Source: Gammaproteobacteria bacterium (GTDB lineage Bacteria > Pseudomonadota > Gammaproteobacteria > Tenderiales > Tenderiaceae). Taken from it: 10,795 bases of DNA. The translations under genes and the position numbers were made by a program. The notes under the pieces are model-generated. The model was not told where the DNA came from, searched no databases, and worked only from the letters and a program-made list of their open reading frames with translations. Of this stretch, positions 6,307 to 10,795 are shown in pieces. Each line of letters opens with the position of its first letter. Positions within the stretch are counted from its first letter, which is position 1. The DNA lies in the NCBI GenBank assembly GCA_027001525.1, contig JALTMR010000437.1:1-10795 (forward strand), in the 5' to 3' direction.

Positions 6307-7292
6307 TAGGCTGCTCTCTCCAGCTCTTCTTCCAGTCGATCGAAAAACTCTGCCGTTGTGGCCAGTTGCGCTTCAATGGTGTCGAGGCGGTTGACTGCGT
6401 GGCGAAAAGCGGCTCCGTTACGCTGCCCCTTGCTGTACCAGGAGATGTGTTTGCGTGCCATGCGAACGCCGGTGTATTCGCCGTAGAATTCGTAGAGGTT
6501 GTTTAAGTGGCCGGTGAGGATGGCGCGCACCTCTTTCACATCGGGCTCGGGCAGTTTCTCGCCGTGAGCCAGAAAGTGTGCGATCTCCCGAAAAATCCAG
6601 GGTCGTCCCTGGGCTGCGCGGCCGATCATGACGGCATCCACTCCGGTGTAGTCGAGGACATATTTGGCTTTTTCCGGTGAGCTGATATCACCGTTTGCGA
6701 TGACGGGAATGCTGATGGCGGCCTTGATGGCCTTGATGGTGTCGTATTCCGCTTCGCCCTTGTAGGCGCAGGCGCGGGTGCGGCCGTGGACGGCAAGTGC
6801 CTGAATGCCCGCTGTCTGAGCAATCTTGCCGATGGTGACGCCGTTGCGATTGCCTTTGTCCCAGCCGGTGCGGATCTTCAGCGTAACAGGGATATCCACC
6901 GCGCCGACGACGGCGTCGAGAATTCGCCCCACCAGGGCTTCGTCCTGCAGAAGTGCTGAGCCGGCGGCGACGTTGCAGACCTTTTTGGCCGGGCAACCCA
7001 TGTTGATGTCGATAATCTGAGCGCCGTTATCGGCGTTGTATTTTGCCGCCTCGGCCATCATCTGCGGGTCTGCTCCCATGATCTGGACAGACTTGGGGTC
7101 GGGTTCGCCTTCGTGATTGGCGCGGCGCCTGGTTTTTTCACTGCCCCACAGCAGCGAGTTGGATGAAACCATTTCGGAGACGGCCATACCCGCACCCATG
7201 CGACGGCACAGTTGCCGGAAAGGCCGGTCTGTCACGCCGGCCATGGGGGCCAGAATCAAGTTGTTATCAAGGGCGTAGGGGCCGATCTTCAT
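6306..7292 (-). CDS. dusB: tRNA-dihydrouridine synthase B
   Basis: DusB is an FMN enzyme that reduces specific uridines in the tRNA D-loop to dihydrouridine using NADPH. The 328 residues form a TIM barrel followed by a helical tRNA-binding domain, the normal length. Visible signatures are LAPMAGVTDRPFR (FMN loop, 14-26), SEMVSS, the active-site INMGCPAKKV with the proton-donating Cys100, TLKIRTGWD (Lys139), AVHGRTR (His169), IANGDI (198-203) and MIGRAAQGRPW. The B-type assignment rests on overall pattern and on the adjacent fis, since dusB-fis is a conserved pair. Its stop overlaps the fis start by one base. A 143-base gap upstream carries a good sigma70 promoter candidate, so dusB-fis may be transcribed partly independently of the genes before it. 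Confidence 0.97.
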   Translation of the reverse strand: MKIGPYALDNNLILAPMAGVTDRPFRQLCRRMGAGMAVSEMVSSNSLLWGSEKTRRRANHEGEPDPKSVQIMGADPQMMAEAAKYNADNGAQIIDINMGCPAKKVCNVAAGSALLQDEALVGRILDAVVGAVDIPVTLKIRTGWDKGNRNGVTIGKIAQTAGIQALAVHGRTRACAYKGEAEYDTIKAIKAAISIPVIANGDISSPEKAKYVLDYTGVDAVMIGRAAQGRPWIFREIAHFLAHGEKLPEPDVKEVRAILTGHLNNLYEFYGEYTGVRMARKHISWYSKGQRNGAAFRHAVNRLDTIEAQLATTAEFFDRLEEELERAA

Positions 7293-7375
7293 CTGTTTCT
7301 TTGTGCTGCTGAGGTGTTGTTGGAAAGCCCCAGTGGGCTGGAGATTTCGTGGTCAAGGGCGCTAAGGAACGGCAC

Positions 7376-7404
7376 ATGATAGCGCCAAAAGCCCGTCGTT
7401 TAAA
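7376..7404 (-). promoter_or_regulatory. Candidate sigma70 promoter for dusB-fis
   Basis: On the minus strand, TTTAAA (7399-7404, 4/6 to the -35 consensus) is separated by exactly 17 bases from TATCAT (7376-7381, 5/6 to the -10 consensus). Transcription would start near 7368, leaving a 5' UTR of about 75 bases that contains a small hairpin (AGCCC/GGGCT arms, 7326-7339). In E. coli dusB-fis is driven by one strong growth-rate-controlled promoter upstream of dusB, which fits this position. Confidence 0.5.
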
Positions 7405-7435
7405 GGCCCGTTCGTCTGGCGCGATTGTCCGGGCG

Positions 7436-8266
7436 TTAGAGGAATTCGAACTCGAAGCCGACGGCTTCATCGCCAGGGTCGACCAGTACCAGTGCTACCT
7501 TCAGCTTGATGTTGGAGGCCATTCCCTTTTTCTGGTCGATACGTTTGGGCAGGTATTCGTCGGGGGTAAAGCTGCGGCCGGAGATAATTTTTCCGGTGAT
7601 GTCCAGCAGTGTGAGCTTGATGGTGGGATAAGCCTGAGCGAAGGGGGCTTCGTTGACCATTTCAGCTTCCACCAGCAGGGCGTTGTCGTGCTGGGGGTGG
7701 CTGCGAATGTCGCGGTCCACCAGCTTGATCTGTTTTGGTGCTCTTGGCAGGGGGACGTCACAGCCGGTCACTGCGCAGACCATCGCCAGCCAGGGGCGGG
7801 CGTCCTGGCTCTGTGCCAGGCTGGCACGATTTGCGTAGAGGTATTGGCCGATCAGCGTGACCGTCAGGGCGACAATGATCAGCAGCCCGACCACGGTTCT
7901 GCGGCCGCTGCGGCGTTTATCGATCATGCTGCGATTTTCAATTTCGTGAAGAACATCGAGGGAGTGGTCCGACGCAGCTGGGGTGTTGTCGTCACCGTTT
8001 TTATCCGGCCGCTGCGAGTCGTCGTTGGCTGTGGGCTCTGGTTCTGACTGTGGTAACGGGTGCGCGGTTGGCGCCTCTTTTTTCTCTTCCCCCGGCGGGG
8101 GCGGGGCCTCTTTATCGTTCTCCTCCTTTTTGGGGGATTCGATGAGGTAGTCGCGCGCGTTGAAAGTGTTGAAACAGCGGCCACAGCGCACGGCACCCTT
8201 GGCCAGTTCCAGATGTTCGGGGGTGACGCGAAAGCAGGTATCACAGTGCGGGCAGCGGGTATGCAT
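7436..8266 (-). CDS. Zinc-ribbon, single-pass membrane protein of the DUF3426 family
   Basis: The 276-residue protein starts with an MJ0042-type zinc ribbon: CPHC (Cys5, Cys8) and CGRC (Cys28, Cys31). A charged, Pro/Glu-rich low-complexity linker follows (about 45-105), then a basic stretch (KRRSGRR) and one membrane segment (about 124-143, VVGLLIIVALTVTLIG). The C-terminal region (about 157-276) is the DUF3426 domain, with WLAMVCAVTGCDVPLPR and a beta-rich end with VDPGDEAVGFEFEF. The topology would place the zinc ribbon in the cytoplasm and the DUF3426 part in the periplasm. Its function is not known. The gene sits between prmA and the dusB-fis pair, its usual place in this gammaproteobacterial cluster. 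The linker's composition makes it the least conserved part; no frameshift is seen. Confidence 0.9.
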   Translation of the reverse strand: MHTRCPHCDTCFRVTPEHLELAKGAVRCGRCFNTFNARDYLIESPKKEENDKEAPPPPGEEKKEAPTAHPLPQSEPEPTANDDSQRPDKNGDDNTPAASDHSLDVLHEIENRSMIDKRRSGRRTVVGLLIIVALTVTLIGQYLYANRASLAQSQDARPWLAMVCAVTGCDVPLPRAPKQIKLVDRDIRSHPQHDNALLVEAEMVNEAPFAQAYPTIKLTLLDITGKIISGRSFTPDEYLPKRIDQKKGMASNIKLKVALVLVDPGDEAVGFEFEFL

Positions 8267-8317
8267 GGCTGTTGCTCTGGTTTGTCTCGTTAGTTGTCGC
8301 AGAAGGTCGTGATTGAT

Positions 8318-9193
8318 CTATTTCCTGAGTCCATCCAGCTCAACCCACTCCTCTCGCAACGTGGCGGGGTTTATCTCGAACCATTCGCGGTAGCGTTCGG
8401 AGACCTGTTCAGCCTGGTGGCCAAGTATACCTGAGAGGACAATCGTTCCGCCGCTTTTCGTCAGTCGGGCAAACTGCGGCGCCAGCTCCATCAGCGGGTT
8501 AGCGAGAATGTTGGCCAGCATGAGGTCGGTCTCCAGAGTCGGCAGGTCTGCGGGCAGGCAGGTGCTGATCAGGTCTGCCACACCATTTTTCTGGGCATTG
8601 TCTCGTGTGGCGATGAGGGCTTGTGGGTCATGGTCGACGGCCCAGACGTGTCTGGCCCCCAGCAGTGCCGCAGCCACGGCGAGGATGCCCGAACCACAGC
8701 CAAAATCGATGACCTGCAGGTCTTGCGGTGCATGGGCATCGAGCCATTGCAGGCAGAGAGCGGTGGTCGGGTGGGTGCCGGTGCCGAAAGCCAGGCCCGG
8801 GTCGAGCACTACGTTCACCGCATCGGGGTCGGTGGGTGAGTGCCAGCTGGGCACGATCCACAAGCGCTGGCCACAGGGAATGGGTTTGAATGTATCCATC
8901 CAGGCGCGGGTCCAGTCTTTGTCCTCCAGCGGGTCGATACTCAGGTGCACCGGCGGCTGTTCAAGAGAGGCTTTCAATTGCCCAATGATGCTGTCCATAT
9001 CCGCATCTGCCTCAAACAGGCCGACAACGCGGGTCTCTTGCCACAGTTTGGTCTCGCCGGGGTCTGGCTCGAAGAGGGGCTGATCGGCAGCATCTTCGTA
9101 GGTGACTGCAACGGCACCCAGGTCGGTCAGTGCGTCGCTGATCTGGTCAGCTTCGTGGGCGTTTGTGACGAGTTTGAGTTGCAGCCAGGGCAT
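8318..9193 (-). CDS. prmA: Ribosomal protein L11 methyltransferase
   Basis: PrmA transfers methyl groups from S-adenosylmethionine to amino groups of ribosomal protein L11. The 291 residues match the usual length. The N-terminal substrate-recognition domain (1 to about 100) starts PWLQLKL and ends with the typical EDKDWTRAWMDTFKP. The methyltransferase domain shows LDPGLAFGTGTHPTT (130-144), the SAM-binding motif I VIDFGCGSGILAVAA (161-175), AVDHDPQA and the LANILANPL motif (226-234). It ends in REEWVELDGLRK. It lies 57 bases after accC, in a gap containing a strong hairpin, and 51 bases before the DUF3426 gene, all on the same strand. Confidence 0.97.
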   Translation of the reverse strand: MPWLQLKLVTNAHEADQISDALTDLGAVAVTYEDAADQPLFEPDPGETKLWQETRVVGLFEADADMDSIIGQLKASLEQPPVHLSIDPLEDKDWTRAWMDTFKPIPCGQRLWIVPSWHSPTDPDAVNVVLDPGLAFGTGTHPTTALCLQWLDAHAPQDLQVIDFGCGSGILAVAAALLGARHVWAVDHDPQALIATRDNAQKNGVADLISTCLPADLPTLETDLMLANILANPLMELAPQFARLTKSGGTIVLSGILGHQAEQVSERYREWFEINPATLREEWVELDGLRK

Positions 9194-9216
9194 GATTTAG
9201 ATCTGCATAGTGAAGG

Positions 9217-9242
9217 GGCGCGGAGCTAAAGTGCCCCGCGCC
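9217..9242 (-). other. GC-rich hairpin between accC and prmA
   Basis: Arms GGCGCGGAGC (9217-9226) and GCCCCGCGCC (9233-9242) form a 10-bp stem with one G-U type pair and a 6-base loop. No T-run follows on either strand, so it is not a standard intrinsic terminator. It may stabilise the accBC message end, cause partial attenuation before prmA or mark an RNA processing site. Confidence 0.6.
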
Positions 9243-9250
9243 AGGGAGTG

Positions 9251-10594
9251 TTACTGGAGGCCCAGTTTCTTTTCGAGGTAGTGAATGCTGGTGCCGCCCT
9301 CCTGGAAGGCCGCATCCCGAATCAGGCGCTGGTGCAGCGGGATGTTGGTTTTGATCCCTTCGATGAGAATTTCGTCCAGCGCTGTGCGCATGCGGGCGAA
9401 GGCGGACTCCCGGGTGCTGCCATGTGCGATCAGTTTGCCGATCATGGAGTCGTAGTAAGGCGGCACCCTGTAGTCGGTGTAGATGTGGGAGTCGACGCGA
9501 ATACCAAAACCGCCCGGGGCGTGGTAGCGCGTGATGGTGCCGGGGCTGGGCATGAAGTTGTCCGGGTCTTCCGCATTGATGCGGCACTCGATTGCATGCC
9601 CCCGAATCTTGATGTCTTCCTGCTTCACCGACAGCTTCTCCCCGGCGGCCACGCGTAGCTGCTCCTTGATCAGGTCGATGCCGGTGATCATCTCGGTAAC
9701 GGGGTGCTCCACCTGGATGCGGGTGTTCATCTCGATGAAGTAGAACTCACCGTCTTCGTAGAGAAATTCGAATGTGCCCGCGCCGCGGTAACCGATTTTG
9801 GTGCAGGCATCAGCGCAGATCTTGCCCATTTTCTGGCGCAACTCTTCGCTGATGCCGGGGGCCGGTGCTTCCTCAATGACCTTTTGATGGCGACGCTGCA
9901 TGGAGCAGTCACGCTCACCCAGGTGAACGGCATTGCCGTGCTGGTCAGCCATGACCTGGAACTCGATGTGGCGCGGGTTGCCGAGGTATTTCTCCATGTA
10001 GACAATATCGTTATTGAACACACTGCCGGCTTCGGAGCGGGTCAGGGAGATGGCGTTGATCAGGGCCGCCTCGCTGTGCACCACGCGCATGCCGCGGCCA
10101 CCGCCGCCACCTGCGGCCTTGATGATAATGGGGTAGCCGATCTTGCGGGCCAGCTTCATGTTGGTTTCGGGGTCGTTGCCCAAGGGGCCGTCTGAGCCGG
10201 GTACGCACGGCACACCGCTGGCCTTCATGGCCTCGATGGCAGAAATTTTATCGCCCATCAGGCGGATGGTTTCGGGGCGTGGGCCGATGAAAATGAAGCC
10301 GCTCTCTTCGCAGCGCTCGGCAAAATCGGCATTTTCCGACAAGAAACCGTAGCCGGGGTGAATGGCCACCGCGTCGGTGACCTCGGCGGCGCTGATCAGC
10401 GCCGGTACGCTCAGGTAGCTGTGGGTGGAGTCGTTGGGGCCGATGCAGACAGACTCATCGGCTAGGCGGACATGTTTGAGATCACGATCGGCCGCAGAAT
10501 GAACGGCGACGGTCTTGATGCCCAGTTCTCTACAGGCACGCAAGATGCGCAGTGCAATCTCGCCCCTGTTTGCAATGACAACTTTATCGAACAT
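9251..10594 (-). CDS. accC: Biotin carboxylase subunit of acetyl-CoA carboxylase
   Basis: AccC uses ATP and bicarbonate to carboxylate the biotin carried by AccB, the first half of malonyl-CoA synthesis for fatty acids. The 447 residues align without shift to E. coli numbering. The N-terminal domain has [17 protein letters not shown]. The ATP-grasp region has Lys116, Lys159 and the glycine-rich loop [12 protein letters not shown] (160-171). Then come His209, Lys238, and metal ligands Glu276 and Glu288 with Asn290. The catalytic stretch [13 protein letters not shown] contains Arg292 and Glu296, followed by Arg338 in ECRINAEDP. All these residues are intact, so the enzyme should be active. It follows accB by 74 bases in the standard accBC operon. 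The ATG start has only a weak ribosome site (AGG about ten bases upstream) but aligns with the family start [12 protein letters not shown]. Confidence 0.98.
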   Translation of the reverse strand: MFDKVVIANRGEIALRILRACRELGIKTVAVHSAADRDLKHVRLADESVCIGPNDSTHSYLSVPALISAAEVTDAVAIHPGYGFLSENADFAERCEESGFIFIGPRPETIRLMGDKISAIEAMKASGVPCVPGSDGPLGNDPETNMKLARKIGYPIIIKAAGGGGGRGMRVVHSEAALINAISLTRSEAGSVFNNDIVYMEKYLGNPRHIEFQVMADQHGNAVHLGERDCSMQRRHQKVIEEAPAPGISEELRQKMGKICADACTKIGYRGAGTFEFLYEDGEFYFIEMNTRIQVEHPVTEMITGIDLIKEQLRVAAGEKLSVKQEDIKIRGHAIECRINAEDPDNFMPSPGTITRYHAPGGFGIRVDSHIYTDYRVPPYYDSMIGKLIAHGSTRESAFARMRTALDEILIEGIKTNIPLHQRLIRDAAFQEGGTSIHYLEKKLGLQ

Positions 10595-10632
10595 AAATCT
10601 GGCCTAATTCTGATAATGGAGTGAAGCGTAGA

Positions 10633-10652
10633 GCCCATCGTCGGGGACGGGC
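10633..10652 (-). other. Small hairpin in the accB-accC gap
   Basis: Arms GCCCATC (10633-10639) and GACGGGC (10646-10652) can form a 7-bp stem with one G-U type pair around a 6-base loop. It lies within the 74-base spacer ahead of accC. There is no T-run, so it is unlikely to be a terminator; it might affect accC translation or mRNA stability. Confidence 0.35.
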
Positions 10653-10668
10653 CTGCGTGGCTGCCTGC

Positions 10669-10795
10669 TTATTCGATGATAAACAGTGGCTGTTCGTATT
10701 CCACCGGCTGGCCGTTTTCAACCAGCACGGCAACCAGCTTGCCCGACTTGTCAGCCTCAATCTGATTGAGCATCTTCATGGCTTCAATGATGCAG
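10669..10795 (-). CDS. accB: Biotin carboxyl carrier protein of acetyl-CoA carboxylase, C-terminal 42 residues (runs off the window)
   Basis: Only the end of the gene is present; the rest lies beyond the right edge. The visible part contains the biotin attachment motif EAMKM, whose Lys codon is at 10774-10776, followed by a second half of the biotinyl domain ([20 protein letters not shown]) and the typical ending LFIIE and TAA. AccB carries biotin between AccC and the carboxyltransferase AccAD. The motif and the position directly before accC make the identification secure. Confidence 0.95.
   Translation of the reverse strand, partial: CIIEAMKMLNQIEADKSGKLVAVLVENGQPVEYEQPLFIIE

Noticed and set aside
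7349..8047. Long plus-strand open frame opposite the DUF3426 gene
   Set aside because: It is the antisense of a well-supported protein and has no domain resemblance.

Overview
The window looks like a chromosomal segment from a gammaproteobacterium of moderately high GC. The main reason is the unbroken minus-strand run accB-accC-prmA-(zinc-ribbon/DUF3426 protein)-dusB-fis-purH, an order I know from gammaproteobacteria such as Pseudomonas. Fis is itself a gammaproteobacterial hallmark. The species cannot be fixed from the sequence; a marine or sulfur-oxidising Chromatiales-type lineage would fit but is only a guess.

Layout. (1) 2-490, plus strand: the 3' end of a secreted protein with a choice-of-anchor-U-like domain and a GlyGly-CTERM sorting tail. 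It is followed by structured intergenic DNA and a clear intrinsic terminator at 581-614. (2) About 687-891, minus strand: a decayed, frameshifted fragment of an IS256-family transposase. (3) 900-4114, minus strand: a two-gene accessory operon of a large subtilisin-like (S8) protease lipoprotein and, 5 bases downstream, a small PrcB-like lipoprotein. (4) 4115-4382: an intergenic region with a 23-bp stem hairpin and a possible small plus-strand unit ending in a terminator-like hairpin. (5) 4383-10795, minus strand: the housekeeping run purH, fis, dusB, DUF3426 protein, prmA, accC and the C-terminus of accB.

How the genes work together. AccB and AccC form the biotin carboxylase half of acetyl-CoA carboxylase (first step of fatty acid synthesis). 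PrmA methylates ribosomal protein L11, DusB makes dihydrouridine in tRNA, Fis is a growth-phase nucleoid protein and PurH makes IMP. The cluster therefore joins lipid, translation, nucleoid and purine functions tied to growth. In many relatives purD follows purH; here that position is taken by the protease cassette, and an IS remnant lies at its far edge.

The best candidate for something little described is the protease plus PrcB-like lipoprotein pair. It recalls the dentilisin complex of Treponema denticola, in which the lipoprotein PrcB stabilises a subtilisin-like protease. The rest is mostly ordinary housekeeping DNA. I found no CRISPR array, tRNA, rRNA or intact mobile element.
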